This document shows positions 18,245 through 27,524 of a stretch of 64,000 nt of DNA, piece by piece. The DNA is from Streptomyces fildesensis. GTDB taxonomy: Bacteria > Actinomycetota > Actinomycetes > Streptomycetales > Streptomycetaceae. The stretch lies in assembly GCF_016107395.1 (NCBI RefSeq), contig NZ_JAAIKO010000035.1, positions 25,556 through 89,555 on the forward strand. The letters run 5' to 3'. A program made the translations under genes and the position numbers. Position 1 is the first letter of the stretch. Every line of letters begins with the position of its first letter. The notes below the pieces were generated by a model, which searched no databases, was not told the DNA's origin, and saw only the letters and a list, made by a program, of their open reading frames with translations.

Positions 18245-18709
18245 ATGGCCGTCATTCAGCGGCGGGGCCGCAGAATCATGATGACCCCGCACGAGGTCGA
18301 CGCCTTCCTCGCGGAGCAGCGCACCTGTCGCGTGGCGACCGTCTCCAAGGACGGCCGTCCGCACGTCGGCGCCCTGTGGTTCGCCTGGGACGGCGAATCG
18401 CTGTGGCTCTACTCCATCGTCCGCAGCCAGCGCTGGACCGACCTGCTGCGCGATCCGCGCGTCTCGGTCGTGATCGACGACGGCGTGGAGTACGGGGAAC
18501 TGCGCGGTATCGAGCTCTCCGGAACCGTCGAGTTCATCGGCGAGGCGCCCCGTACCGGCGAGCCCGTCCCCGAGCTGGACGCCCCCGAGCGGCTGTTCTC
18601 GGCCAAGAACTTCGGGCTCGACACCATGCCGCACGACGGCCGCCACGCCTGGCTCCGGCTCACCCCGGAACGGATGGCCTCCTGGGACTTCAGCAAGATT
18701 CCGCAGTAG
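18245..18709 (+). CDS. PPOX-class (F420/FMN-binding) oxidoreductase
   Basis: A 154-residue split-barrel flavin-binding protein. MTPHEVDAFLAEQRTCRVATVSKDGRPHVGALWFAWDGESLWLYS is the standard N-terminal half of PPOX-class proteins that use F420 or FMN. GGAGG nine bases ahead supports the ATG at 18245. An inverted-repeat operator lies just upstream. Substrate unknown; in actinobacteria such proteins reduce varied unsaturated compounds. Confidence 0.82.
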   Translation: MAVIQRRGRRIMMTPHEVDAFLAEQRTCRVATVSKDGRPHVGALWFAWDGESLWLYSIVRSQRWTDLLRDPRVSVVIDDGVEYGELRGIELSGTVEFIGEAPRTGEPVPELDAPERLFSAKNFGLDTMPHDGRHAWLRLTPERMASWDFSKIPQ

Positions 18710-18712
18710 GCA

Positions 18713-18812
18713 GCCGGGCGGGTCCGGGGCGGCGGCGCGGGCGGGTTTGGGCGGCGGCGCGGGCGGGTTGGGGCAGCGGCGCGGGCGGGTTTGGGCGGCG
18801 GCGCGGGCGGCG
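18713..18812. repeat. 22-bp GC-rich tandem repeat between convergent genes
   Basis: Units at 18737-18758, 18759-18780 and 18781-18802 share GCGGGCGGGTT and GGGC, and units one and three are identical. A diverged copy precedes them and a half copy follows. The repeat fills the whole gap between two convergent stop codons. Confidence 0.8.
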
Positions 18813-20312
18813 TCACTTGCTCCCCCGCCCCCTCGCCGCCGCCTCGGAGATGTTGCGGGCCATGCCGCCGAAGACCACCGCGTGGAACGGCGCCACGCTC
18901 CACCAGTAGAGCTGACCGGCCAGACCGTGTGGATGGAACAGCGCACGCTGGCGGAGGAGCGTGGCGCCCGCGTCGTCCTGGTCGACCGACAGTTCCAGCC
19001 AGGCCAGGCCGGGCAGCCGCATCTCGGCGCGCAGCCGCAGCAGACGGCCCGGTTCGATCGCCTCGACCCGCCAGAAGTCCAGCGAGTCCCCGACCCGCAG
19101 TCGCGCGGTGTCGCGGCGGCCCCGGCGCAGCCCGACGCCGCCGGCCAGCCGGTCCAGCCAACCCCGTACCGCCCAGGCGAGCGGGAACGAGTACCAGCCG
19201 TTCTCGCCGCCGATGCCCTCGATCACCCGCCACAGCGCGTCCGGCGGGGCGTCCACCGTGCGTTCGCGCCGGTCGGTGTACAGACTGCCGCCGGCCCAGT
19301 CCGGGTCCGTGGGCAACGGGTCGCTGGGGGCTCCGGGCACCGCGGCGGACGACCAGCGGGTCGGGACGTCGGCGTCCCGCAGCCGTTTGAGGGCCAGGCG
19401 CACCGAGTCGTCGAAGCCGGTCCGCCCGATGGGCGGGTCGGGCACGTAGCGCGCCAGGTCGTTCTCCGAACAGACCACTTCGTGCCGCAGTGACTCGGTG
19501 AGCGGGCGGGCGATGGAGCGCGGCACGGGGGTGACGAGGCCGATCCAGTGGCTGGACAGGCCCGGCGTCAGGACCGGTACGGGGAGGATCAACCGCCGTG
19601 GCAGGCCGGCGACGGCCGCGTACCGCTGCATCATGCCCCGGTAGGTGACGACGTCCGGGCCGCCGATGTCGAAGGTCCGGCTGACATCGGGCGGCAGGGT
19701 GGCGGCGCCGACGAGGCAGTGCAGCACGTCGCGGACGGCGATCGGCTGGATGCGGGTCCTGACCCAGCTCGGGGTGACCATCAGCGGCAGTCGTTCGGTG
19801 AGATAGCGCAGCATCTCGAAGGAGGCCGAACCGGAGCCGATGATCACCGCGGCCCGGAGGACGGCGGTGGGCACCCCCGAGCCGAGCAGGATGTGCCCGA
19901 CCTCGGCGCGGGACCGCAGATGCGCGGAGAGCTCCGACTCCGGGACCCCGTTCGGCGTCAGCCCGCCCAGATAGACGATGCGCCGCACTCCGGCGGCGCG
20001 GGCCTGCTCGGCGAAGAGCCGGGCGGCCCGGCGGTCGGTCTCCTCGAAGCCACGTCCGGTGCCCAGCGCGTGCACCAGGTAGTACGCGGTGTGCACGCCC
20101 TCGAACGCGGAGCGCAGCGAGTCCGCGTCGGTCACATCGCCCCGAACCGTCTCGACCCGATCGGCCCAGGGGTGGTCACGGAGCTTCTCCGGCGTGCGGG
20201 CGAGGCAGCGTACGGCGTACCCGGCGTCGAGCAGCTCGGGCACGAGCCGGCCGCCGATGTATCCGGTGGCTCCGGTGACCAGGCAGCGGCGGGTGCTTTC
20301 GTCTTCGGGCAT
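18813..20312 (-). CDS. SDR family NAD(P)-binding protein with C-terminal DUF2867 domain
   Basis: A 499-residue two-domain protein. The N-terminal atypical SDR domain has CLVTGATGYIGGRLVPELL as its nucleotide loop, then ARTPEKLRDHPW and the YYLVHALG segment of the YbjT/NmrA-like group (about residues 1-290). The C-terminal 180 residues are DUF2867-like, of the START/SRPBCC fold type, with LYWWSVAPFHAVVFGGMARNI near the end. This fusion is common in actinobacteria, often with cell-envelope or isoprenoid genes, but the reaction is not known. It is divergent from the SDR gene at 20596 across 283 bp. Confidence 0.82.
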   Translation of the reverse strand: MPEDESTRRCLVTGATGYIGGRLVPELLDAGYAVRCLARTPEKLRDHPWADRVETVRGDVTDADSLRSAFEGVHTAYYLVHALGTGRGFEETDRRAARLFAEQARAAGVRRIVYLGGLTPNGVPESELSAHLRSRAEVGHILLGSGVPTAVLRAAVIIGSGSASFEMLRYLTERLPLMVTPSWVRTRIQPIAVRDVLHCLVGAATLPPDVSRTFDIGGPDVVTYRGMMQRYAAVAGLPRRLILPVPVLTPGLSSHWIGLVTPVPRSIARPLTESLRHEVVCSENDLARYVPDPPIGRTGFDDSVRLALKRLRDADVPTRWSSAAVPGAPSDPLPTDPDWAGGSLYTDRRERTVDAPPDALWRVIEGIGGENGWYSFPLAWAVRGWLDRLAGGVGLRRGRRDTARLRVGDSLDFWRVEAIEPGRLLRLRAEMRLPGLAWLELSVDQDDAGATLLRQRALFHPHGLAGQLYWWSVAPFHAVVFGGMARNISEAAARGRGSK

Positions 20313-20497
20313 ACGGGAATGCCTACCCGGCCTTCGTCGGCAATCACAGCAGGTGGGCGGCGGGGTGCTTTCCCGATGGCCTTCACGGCGCCTTTCACGG
20401 CGGCTTTCACAGCGGATACGTGACGGCTTCCGCGGCGGCTTCCGCGGACCGGTGCTGAAGGCCGGGTTCGCAGGGTTCGCCGGGCGCGGCGTAACAG

Positions 20498-20517
20498 CGC
20501 TACGTTTGAGGGTAGCG
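20498..20517. promoter_or_regulatory. CGCTAC-N8-GTAGCG inverted repeat, candidate TetR operator
   Basis: A perfect six-base dyad about 80 bp before the SDR gene. A related GCTAC/GTAGC dyad precedes the TetR gene at 22835 in the same gene group, so one regulator may control both. Confidence 0.45.
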
Positions 20518-20595
20518 TCGATACCTCTTTGGTGTTAGCGTTGCTGTTGTCGGGTGGCGAAGGACGCCGCCCCAGCCGAATCAGGGAGCACCGCC

Positions 20596-21351
20596 ATGAG
20601 CGCGCAGACCACCACCTCCAAGTCTTCGAACCGGGTCGCGATCGTCACCGGCGGCTCCCGCGGCATCGGCCGGCAGAGCGCCGAGCGACTGGCCGCCGAC
20701 GGATTCGCCGTCGTCGTCAACTACGCCGGGAACCAGGCCGAGGCCGACGCGACGGTGTCGGCCATCACCGCCACCGGAGGGCGGGCGGTCGCCTTCCGCG
20801 CCGACGTCGCCGACGAGGTCTCGGTCTCGGCCCTCTTCGACACCGCCGAGAGGACCTTCGGCGGAGTCGACGTCGTCGTGCACGCGGCGGGTGTCATGAC
20901 GCTGGCACCGCTGGTCGACACGGATCTGGACGCCCTGGACCGTATGCACCGCACGAACATCCGCGGCACCTTCGTCGTCGACCAACAGGCCGCCCGCCGG
21001 CTGCGCGGCGGCGGGGCGATCATCAACTTCTCCAGCTCCGTGGTGGGACTGGCCATCCCCGGCTACACCGCCTACGCCGCCACCAAGGGCGCCGTCGAGG
21101 CGATGACCCTGATCCTCGCCCGGGAGCTGCGCGGCCGGGACATCACCGTCAACGCGGTGGCCCCCGGACCGACCGCCACCGCGCTGTTCCTGGACGGCAA
21201 GGACGAGGAGACCATCGCGCGGATGGCCGCCCAGGCGCCGCTGGAGCGCCTCGGCACCCCGCAGGACATCGCGGAGGTCGTCTCCTTCCTCGCCGGCCCC
21301 GCCCGCTGGGTGAACGGCCAGGTCGTCCGCGCCAACGGCGGCATCGTCTGA
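20596..21351 (+). CDS. SDR family oxidoreductase (classical)
   Basis: A 251-residue classical short-chain dehydrogenase. It has the cofactor loop VTGGSRGIG near residue 20, the HAAG segment, the Ser of NFSSSVVG, the catalytic YxxxK in YTAYAATKGA and the NAVAPGP segment. The start at 20596 has GGGAG upstream; an earlier in-frame ATG at 20554 would cross the promoter region. It heads a run of four same-strand genes (two SDRs, an NTF2-like protein and a TetR regulator). Confidence 0.88.
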   Translation: MSAQTTTSKSSNRVAIVTGGSRGIGRQSAERLAADGFAVVVNYAGNQAEADATVSAITATGGRAVAFRADVADEVSVSALFDTAERTFGGVDVVVHAAGVMTLAPLVDTDLDALDRMHRTNIRGTFVVDQQAARRLRGGGAIINFSSSVVGLAIPGYTAYAATKGAVEAMTLILARELRGRDITVNAVAPGPTATALFLDGKDEETIARMAAQAPLERLGTPQDIAEVVSFLAGPARWVNGQVVRANGGIV

Positions 21352-21444
21352 CCGGCGCCCCGGCCTTCCCTTCCGCGTTCCTCCTCCGCCCCTTCCGCCT
21401 TTCTCATCCGCTTTTTCGCGCTCGACCGACCGAGGAGTTCTGCC

Positions 21445-22353
21445 ATGGGCAGCACCATCGTCATCACAGGAGCCGGTTCCGGTTTCGGAGCCCTGGCCGC
21501 ACGGGCGCTGGCCCGCTCGGGCCACACCGTCTACGCCGCCATGCGCAACACCACGGGCCGCAACGCCGGCCGGGTCGCCGAAGCCCGGCAGTACGCAGCC
21601 GAGCACCACGTGGCCCTGCGCACCGTCGAACTCGACGTCCTCTCCCAGGAGTCCGCCGACGCGGCCGTCGCCACGATCCTGGCCGAGGCGGGCACTCTGG
21701 ACGTCGTCATCCACAACGCCGGCCATATGGTCACCGGCCCCACCGAGGCGTTTACCCCCGAAGAGCTCACCGCCGTCTACGACACCAACGTGCTCGGCAC
21801 CCAGCGGGTCAACCGCGCCGCCCTCCCCCATCTGCGGGCGCAGCGGCACGGCCTCGTCCTGTGGATCGGCTCCACCAGCACCCGCGGCGGCACCCCGCCG
21901 TACCTCGCCCCGTACTTCGCCGCCAAGGCCGCCATGGACTCACTCGCCGTCAGCTACGCCGCCGAACTGGCCCGCTTCGACATCGAGACCTCCATCGTCG
22001 TCCCCGGCTCCTTCACCTCGGGCACCAACCACTTCGCCACGGGCGGGCACCCGGCCCAGCAGGACATCGTCGACGCCTACGAGGAGCACTACGCCGGCCT
22101 CATGGACCAGGTCTCCCGACGACTCGCCGACCTGGCCCCGGCCGATGCCGACGTCTCCCAGGTCGCGGACGCCATCGTCGACGTCGTCAACGCGCCGCAC
22201 GGCACGCGGCCGTTCCGCGTCCACATAGACCCCGCGGGCGACGGCGCCGAAGAGGTCAGCGAGGTCGCCGACCGCATCCGCGCCGAATTCCTCGCCCGGA
22301 TCGGCCTCGGCGACCTCCTCCACCCGCACACCGACCCGCACACCGCCGAGTAG
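21445..22353 (+). CDS. SDR family NAD(P)-dependent oxidoreductase
   Basis: A 302-residue SDR with ITGAGSGFG as the cofactor loop, NAGHM, a Ser in WIGSTSTRGG and the YxxxK in PYFAAKAAM. The longer C-terminus is typical of the extended-tail SDRs related to 17-beta-hydroxysteroid dehydrogenases. GAGGAG lies seven bases before the ATG. It follows the previous SDR by 93 bp and is probably co-transcribed. Confidence 0.86.
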   Translation: MGSTIVITGAGSGFGALAARALARSGHTVYAAMRNTTGRNAGRVAEARQYAAEHHVALRTVELDVLSQESADAAVATILAEAGTLDVVIHNAGHMVTGPTEAFTPEELTAVYDTNVLGTQRVNRAALPHLRAQRHGLVLWIGSTSTRGGTPPYLAPYFAAKAAMDSLAVSYAAELARFDIETSIVVPGSFTSGTNHFATGGHPAQQDIVDAYEEHYAGLMDQVSRRLADLAPADADVSQVADAIVDVVNAPHGTRPFRVHIDPAGDGAEEVSEVADRIRAEFLARIGLGDLLHPHTDPHTAE

Positions 22354-22431
22354 CACCCCGGCGCGAGCGCGGAGACCATGAGACCGTCCCCGCTCCGCCC
22401 CGACCGGCCCGTATCGGACAAGGAGAACACC

Positions 22432-22758
22432 ATGACCACGACCGAACTGCACCCCGCCGTCCAGCGCGCGGTGGACGCCGCCAACGCCGGTGTCACCGAC
22501 GATTTCCTCGACAGCTTCACCGCGGACGGCGCGGTCGACGACTGGGGCCGCGTCTTCGCCGGACGCGAGGCCATCCGGGGGTGGAGCGACAAGGAGTTCA
22601 TCGGGGTGGACGTCAGCCTGGACGTCACAGCGGTGCGCCGGTCGGGCGACACCGAGACCGTCAGCGCGACGGTGGGCGGGAACGGCTTCAACGGTCCCTC
22701 CGACTTCGCGTTCACGGTGGCCGGCGACCGGATCTCCCTGATGCGGATCACCGGATGA
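22432..22758 (+). CDS. NTF2-like / SnoaL-type protein
   Basis: A 108-residue cone-fold protein with the NTF2-like pattern: an N-terminal helix (VQRAVDAANAGVTDDFLDSF), TADGAVDDWGRVFAGREAIRGW and a C-terminal sheet. AGGAG seven bases before the ATG favours 22432 over 22378. Members act as small isomerases or cyclases or bind ligands; here it may serve the neighbouring SDR pathway. Confidence 0.75.
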   Translation: MTTTELHPAVQRAVDAANAGVTDDFLDSFTADGAVDDWGRVFAGREAIRGWSDKEFIGVDVSLDVTAVRRSGDTETVSATVGGNGFNGPSDFAFTVAGDRISLMRITG

Positions 22759-22796
22759 CGACCGGCCTGCCGCGGCGCGGAAAGGCCGCCACCGCA

Positions 22797-22826
22797 CGTA
22801 GCACCGCTACGCCATGCTTGATAGCG
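22797..22826. promoter_or_regulatory. GTAGC/GCTAC dyads in the tetR promoter
   Basis: CGTAGC-ACC-GCTACG (22797-22811) overlaps CGCTAC-N10-ATAGCG (22805-22826). A TTGATAGCG stretch can act as a -10 about ten bases before the GTG at 22835, which would give a leaderless transcript. The dyads resemble the one at 20498 and suggest autoregulation. Confidence 0.4.
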
Positions 22827-22834
22827 TTCCCTTT

Positions 22835-23563
22835 GTGAGTACCCGAGCGCGCATCCTGGAAGTGGCGGCCGACCTGGTCGCGGAGTCTCCGGACGGGGAC
22901 GTGTCCACGCGAGCGGTGTGCGAGGCCGCGCAGGTGGGCGCCCCGGCGCTCTACCGGTACTTCGGGGACAAGGAAGGGCTGCTGTCGGCCGTCGTCGACC
23001 ACGGCTTCGACAAGTACCTGGCGACGAAGCGGCGGCACCGCGCCGGTGCCGACCCCATCGAGGATCTGCGCAACGGCTGGGACAGCCATGTGGAGTTCGC
23101 CCTGCAGAACCCGAACCTGTACCGGCTGATGAACTCCCCCGCGATGCGCACCACTCCGGCTGCGGCGCTGGAGTCCCATCAGATCCTCACCCGGGACCTG
23201 GAGCGGGCGGCGGCACTGGGCAAACTGCGGCTCGCCCCCGAGCTGGCCGCCCAGATAGTGATGTCGGCCAACGTCGGCGTGGCCCTGATGCTCGTCGCCC
23301 GGCCCGCGACCTTCACCGATCCGAGCACATCGCATCGCGTCCGTGACGCCGTGCACGCCTCCGTCTTCACCCCGGACGTGTTCGGCACCCGGGCCGCCCC
23401 GGACGGCTCCGCCGGCGGCCAGGACGACGCGCGGCTGCAGTCGACCGCGAGCCGGTTGAACGCGCTGTTGCGCCAGTCGCCCGACCAGGCACTCAGCGTC
23501 GCCGAGACGGTCCTGCTGACCGAATGGCTGGACCGGCTGTCGAACACTCCCCAGCACCGGTAG
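22835..23563 (+). CDS. TetR/AcrR family transcriptional regulator
   Basis: The 242-residue protein has an N-terminal helix-turn-helix (ARILEVAADLVAES, then STRAVCEAAQVGAPALYRYFGDKEGLL) and a long C-terminal ligand domain. The GTG at 22835 is preferred because the alternative ATG at 22814 lies inside the putative operator. It probably represses the upstream SDR/NTF2 group and itself, given the shared GCTAC/GTAGC dyads. Confidence 0.83.
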   Translation: MSTRARILEVAADLVAESPDGDVSTRAVCEAAQVGAPALYRYFGDKEGLLSAVVDHGFDKYLATKRRHRAGADPIEDLRNGWDSHVEFALQNPNLYRLMNSPAMRTTPAAALESHQILTRDLERAAALGKLRLAPELAAQIVMSANVGVALMLVARPATFTDPSTSHRVRDAVHASVFTPDVFGTRAAPDGSAGGQDDARLQSTASRLNALLRQSPDQALSVAETVLLTEWLDRLSNTPQHR

Positions 23564-23672
23564 TCGCAGAAATCCGCAGGTGTTCTCGCCGCGGTGTCGA
23601 TCCGGGCCCGGGCCGTTCGTATAGGGAGTGAGAAGCCGGCACGAGGCCGGCGGAACGACCTAGGAGGACACC

Positions 23673-24026
23673 ATGCCGCAGTACCTGCTCAGCGTGATGC
23701 AGCCCGAAGGGGAGCCGCCCGCCCCCGAGGTCCTGCAGGAGATCATGCGGAACGTGGACGCTCTGCACGAGGAGCTGAAGGCCGCCGGAGCGTGGGTCTT
23801 CTCCGGTGGTCTGCACGCCCCGAGCACCGCCACCGTCGTCCGTCTCCAGGACGGTGAGGTACTCACCACCGATGGCCCGTACCTCGAGGGCAAGGAGTAT
23901 CTCGGCGGCCTGTCCATCATCGAGGCGCCCGATCTGGACGCCGCGCTGGAATGGGGCCGCAAGAGCGCCCGGGCGACCACCCTCCCGATCGAGGTACGCC
24001 CCTTCTACTGGGAAGCCACCGGCTGA
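23673..24026 (+). CDS. YCII-related DGPF domain protein (ECF42 partner)
   Basis: A 117-residue DGPF protein: MPQYLLSVMQPEG at the start, an AGAWVFSGGL segment and TDGPYLEGKEYLGGL, the motif that names the family. AGGAGG precedes the ATG. Its stop overlaps the start of the sigma factor gene (TGATG). DGPF proteins are the usual neighbours of ECF42 sigma factors and probably modulate or are controlled by them. Confidence 0.9.
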   Translation: MPQYLLSVMQPEGEPPAPEVLQEIMRNVDALHEELKAAGAWVFSGGLHAPSTATVVRLQDGEVLTTDGPYLEGKEYLGGLSIIEAPDLDAALEWGRKSARATTLPIEVRPFYWEATG

Positions 24027-25261
24027 TGCCTGACCTGCCGGCCGTCCCCTCCCCGGACGTCGAACAGGTCTTCCGTGCGGAATACGGCCGCTCGGTGGCG
24101 GTCCTGGTCCGCGTCTTCGGCGACATCGACATCGCCGAGGAGGCGGTCCAGGACGCCTTCACCACGGCGCTGGAACGGTGGCCGTCCGCCGGGCTGCCAC
24201 CGAGCCCGGCCGGCTGGATCATCACCACCGCACGCAACCGGGCGATCGACCGCCTCCGCCGGGAGGCGTCCCGCCAGGACCGGCACGCCCAGGCCGCTCT
24301 GCTGCACGCCCGCGACGAACCGCCCGAGGAGGGCCCCGTGCGCGACGACCGGCTCCGTCTGATCTTCACCTGCTGCCACCCGTCGCTCGCCACCGGAGCG
24401 CAGGTCGCCCTGACGCTCCGGCTCCTGGGAGGCCTCAGCACCACCGAGATCGCCCACGCCTTCCTGGTCCCGGAGCCGACCATGGCCCAGCGGCTGGTGC
24501 GGGCCAAGGGCAAGATCCGTGACGCCCGGATCCCCTACCGGGTCCCTTACGAGGCGGACCTTCCAGGCCGGCTCCGGGCCGTACTGGCCGTCGTCTACCT
24601 CATCTTCAACGAGGGCTACACGGCGAGTTCGGGCGACCGGCTGGTCCGCGAGGACCTGTGCGCGGAAGCTCTGCGGCTCGGACGGCTGCTGGCCGAACTC
24701 ATGCCGGACGAGCCCGAGGTCATGGGGCTGCTCGCGCTCATGCTGCTCACCGAGTCCCGCTGCCGGGCCCGCTCCGCCCCGGACGGCGGACTGGTCCCGC
24801 TGGACGAGCAGGACCGGGCCCTGTGGGACGGCGCCCTTGTGACCGAGGGACAGACCATCGTCCGGCAGTGCCTGCGGCGCGGCCGGCCCGGCCCGTACCA
24901 GGTCCAGGCGGCCATCAACGCCGTCCACAGCGACGCTCCGAGCACGGCCGCCACGGACTGGCGGCAGATCCTGCAGCTCTACGACCAGTTGCTGACGCTC
25001 ACCCCGACCCCCGTCGTGGCTCTCAACCGCGCGGTCGCGGTGGCCGAGGTCGAGGGACCGGAGACCGCGCTCGCCCTCGTCGACGAGCTCGGCCTCGACA
25101 GATACCACGTGTTCCACGCCATCCGGGCCGATCTGCTGCGGCGGTTGGGCCGCACCGCCGAGGCGCGGTCGGCGTACGAGGCGGCGATCGCACTCACCGG
25201 GAACAAGCCGGAGAACGACTTCCTCACGCGCCGGCAACGGGAACTCGGCCCGGACCGCTGA
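24026..25261 (+). CDS. ECF sigma factor, ECF42-type with C-terminal TPR-like domain
   Basis: The 411-residue protein has sigma region 2 (VEQVFRAEYGRSVAVLVRVFGDIDIAEEAVQDAF, then GWIITTARNRAIDRLRRE) and region 4 (LGGLSTTEIAHAFLVPEPTMAQRLVRAKGKIR). About 220 C-terminal residues follow, with RLRAVLAVVYLIFNEGY and TPR-like helices. That C-terminal extension defines ECF42, where it is needed for activity in place of an anti-sigma factor. It is translationally coupled to the DGPF gene; only an alternative long frame argues for an earlier start. Confidence 0.9.
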   Translation: MPDLPAVPSPDVEQVFRAEYGRSVAVLVRVFGDIDIAEEAVQDAFTTALERWPSAGLPPSPAGWIITTARNRAIDRLRREASRQDRHAQAALLHARDEPPEEGPVRDDRLRLIFTCCHPSLATGAQVALTLRLLGGLSTTEIAHAFLVPEPTMAQRLVRAKGKIRDARIPYRVPYEADLPGRLRAVLAVVYLIFNEGYTASSGDRLVREDLCAEALRLGRLLAELMPDEPEVMGLLALMLLTESRCRARSAPDGGLVPLDEQDRALWDGALVTEGQTIVRQCLRRGRPGPYQVQAAINAVHSDAPSTAATDWRQILQLYDQLLTLTPTPVVALNRAVAVAEVEGPETALALVDELGLDRYHVFHAIRADLLRRLGRTAEARSAYEAAIALTGNKPENDFLTRRQRELGPDR

Positions 25262-25313
25262 TCAGCGGTCGGGGGTTGGGGGTCGGCGGTCGGTGACGTT
25301 CGGTCAGTGGCGT

Positions 25314-26378
25314 TCAGTCGAGCGCCGTCGGGGCCGGCGGGGCGATCGCGAAGTCCGCCGGGTCCACGCCGCCCTGCTTCGTGTCGTCGTTGGCGAAGAC
25401 GAACGACTCGATGGAGATGTTCCGTTCGTCGCTGAGCGCCGCCACCAGCTCCTGCATGACGACGGTCTCCAGCACCACGCGGACACTCGGCGGCACGTCG
25501 GGCAGCCGCACCACCCCGAGGTCGGCGCCGCCGTCGACCGGCCGGGTGGTGACGAGCAGCGTGAGGTGCCCGGCACCCGAGAGGGAGCGGGCCAGGGCGA
25601 CCTCACGGCCGTCCCCGAAGACGATGTGCAGGGTCCGGCCCGCGGACTCCATCTCGCCGTGCAGATAGTTCCTGGTGACGGAGGCGGTGGCCGGCATCCG
25701 GACGACCTCGCGCAGCAGCAGCGCACCCTCCTCGGCGGCGGCCCGTGACGCACCCGACGCGACGACGTCGGCGGCCACCCGGCGCGCGGCGCGGGCCCGC
25801 AGCGGGTCGATCACCTCCGCCGCGTCATGACGAACGGCCGCCGCCAGCGCCGCGATCCCCTGCCAGGGATCGTCCGCGCCGATCCGGCCCGTCATCGCCC
25901 CGGCGATCAGGTCCAGGGCGACGACCGCTCCGGTGAATCCGATCGTCGAGGCGTACGAGTCGGGCTCGTTGCCGAGATCGACCGTCATCTCCGCGAGGTC
26001 GCCCAGCGGGGACGGCATGACGTTCAGCAGGGCTACGCGCGGCACGTCATTCGCCTCCTTGAAGGCCGCGAGGGTCTCCGAACTGCGGCCGCCCTGCGAC
26101 ACCCCGATCAGCACATCGACGTCGAACCCGGCGGTGCCCCGCTCGATCTCGCTGGAGAGCACCCGCTGGGTGACCACACCCCGGGCACGCAGCAGGTCGA
26201 CCGCCACACCCAGCGCCGCGTACGAGGCGCCGATCCCCGCGAAGAGCGGGCGCTCGGCGGCACGCAGCCGCTCGAGGCCCGCCCCCTCGAACTGCCCGCG
26301 CACATGCGCGACCACCCGCTCCAGCGCGTTCGGCTGGTCGGCCTGCCCCTGGAGGAAGGTAATTCGCGATCCGGACAT
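25314..26378 (-). CDS. SIS domain protein (sugar isomerase/deaminase type)
   Basis: A 354-residue protein with two SIS domains, related to the isomerase half of glucosamine-6-phosphate synthase. Visible motifs are PLFAGIGASYAALG, LIGVSQGGRSSETL (the phosphosugar Ser/Thr loop) and SYASTIGFTGAVVALDL. The second half has VASGASRAAAEEGALLLREV. Unlike GlmS there is no glutaminase domain, so a sugar-phosphate isomerase or deaminase role is possible. It is alone, upstream of and on the same strand as no clear partner. Confidence 0.78.
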   Translation of the reverse strand: MSGSRITFLQGQADQPNALERVVAHVRGQFEGAGLERLRAAERPLFAGIGASYAALGVAVDLLRARGVVTQRVLSSEIERGTAGFDVDVLIGVSQGGRSSETLAAFKEANDVPRVALLNVMPSPLGDLAEMTVDLGNEPDSYASTIGFTGAVVALDLIAGAMTGRIGADDPWQGIAALAAAVRHDAAEVIDPLRARAARRVAADVVASGASRAAAEEGALLLREVVRMPATASVTRNYLHGEMESAGRTLHIVFGDGREVALARSLSGAGHLTLLVTTRPVDGGADLGVVRLPDVPPSVRVVLETVVMQELVAALSDERNISIESFVFANDDTKQGGVDPADFAIAPPAPTALD

Positions 26379-26468
26379 CCTCGCGGTTCCTTTCGTACGT
26401 TCCCACGCCGTAGGAGGAAGGTACGGGAGCCGTCGGCGGCGGACGGCCGAGTCGGGTACGGAAGTTGT

Positions 26469-27476
26469 CTACGCCCCGCCCGGGTTGGGGTTCCCCCCGC
26501 GCAAAGCCTTCGCCTCCTTCTCCGGGTCCAGTCCGAGCGCGGGCCGGTCCGGCCGCTGCGGCGCGGTGCCGCCCAGGGACCGGAGCCAGGTCCAGGTGTC
26601 GGCCACCGTCTCCTCGACGGGGCGGCAGCGCAGTCCCGCGGCGAGCGCCTTGGAGACGTCCGCGCGGTGCATGGCGTCGTGGACCTCGCCCGGTGGCAGC
26701 CAGACCGGGAGCTCCATCCATGGCTCGATGCCGGCCGCGAGGATCGTCTCCGGATCGGTCCAGCGCAGTTCGGCGTCCGAGCCGGCGACCCGCACACACG
26801 CCTCCAGGAGCTCGCCCATCGTGGTGTGCCCCGGCGGGCTCACCAGGTTGTACGGGCCGCCGAGCCCCTTCACGGCGGCGTCCAGCGTCCAGGCCGCCAG
26901 GTCCCGCGCGTCGATGTACTGCAGCCCCAGGTCCCGCGGGCCGGGCGCCAGCACAGTTCCGCCGCGGGCGATCCGCCCCAGCCACCACGGCAGCCGTCCG
27001 ATGTTCTCCCCTGGCCCGAGGATCAGCCCGGCCCTGAGCAGCAGCGCCCGCTCGCCGAAGGCCGCCAGCGCCGCCAGCTCCCCGCCTCGCTTGGCCTGGG
27101 CGTACTCCACCTCGCCGTCGTCGGGGGACGCGTCGACGAGCGGCCCGTCCTCGGTGAGGCCGGCGGGCGACGGGAACGCGTACACCGACCGGCTGGACAC
27201 GTAGGCGTAGGACCCGGCCCGGCCGGCGAGCAGCCGGCCCGCGTCGCGCACCGCCGACGGCGCACCGGACCAGGTGTCGACGACGACGTCCCACTCGCCC
27301 CGGTCCAGCGCCGCCAGACCGCCCTCCGCGGTCCTGTCGCCCAGCAGTGTGGCGACCCCCGGCGGCGCCGCATGGCGTCCGCGGTGGAACGCCGTCACCT
27401 CCCAGCCCCGTTCCAACGCCTCGTCGGCGACCGCGCGCCCGACGAACTCCGTCCCACCCAGCAGCAGAATCCTCAT
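26469..27476 (-). CDS. NAD-dependent epimerase/dehydratase family protein
   Basis: The 335-residue atypical SDR starts MRILLLGGTEFVGRAVADEAL, with the Rossmann loop GGTEFVG. It has WDVVVDTWSG, YVSSRSVYAFP, an active-site-like YAQAKRGGE (Tyr and Lys) and the C-terminal TWTWLRSL. The ATG at 27476 fits the family start; an upstream ATG at 27542 adds an unlikely leader. Related proteins resemble plant chloroplast RNA-binding SDRs. The substrate is unknown. Confidence 0.83.
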   Translation of the reverse strand: MRILLLGGTEFVGRAVADEALERGWEVTAFHRGRHAAPPGVATLLGDRTAEGGLAALDRGEWDVVVDTWSGAPSAVRDAGRLLAGRAGSYAYVSSRSVYAFPSPAGLTEDGPLVDASPDDGEVEYAQAKRGGELAALAAFGERALLLRAGLILGPGENIGRLPWWLGRIARGGTVLAPGPRDLGLQYIDARDLAAWTLDAAVKGLGGPYNLVSPPGHTTMGELLEACVRVAGSDAELRWTDPETILAAGIEPWMELPVWLPPGEVHDAMHRADVSKALAAGLRCRPVEETVADTWTWLRSLGGTAPQRPDRPALGLDPEKEAKALRGGNPNPGGA

Positions 27477-27524
27477 GCGGATCACCCTGCCCCCGGACCG
27501 GCCCGGCGGTAGCCGTTCCATGCT

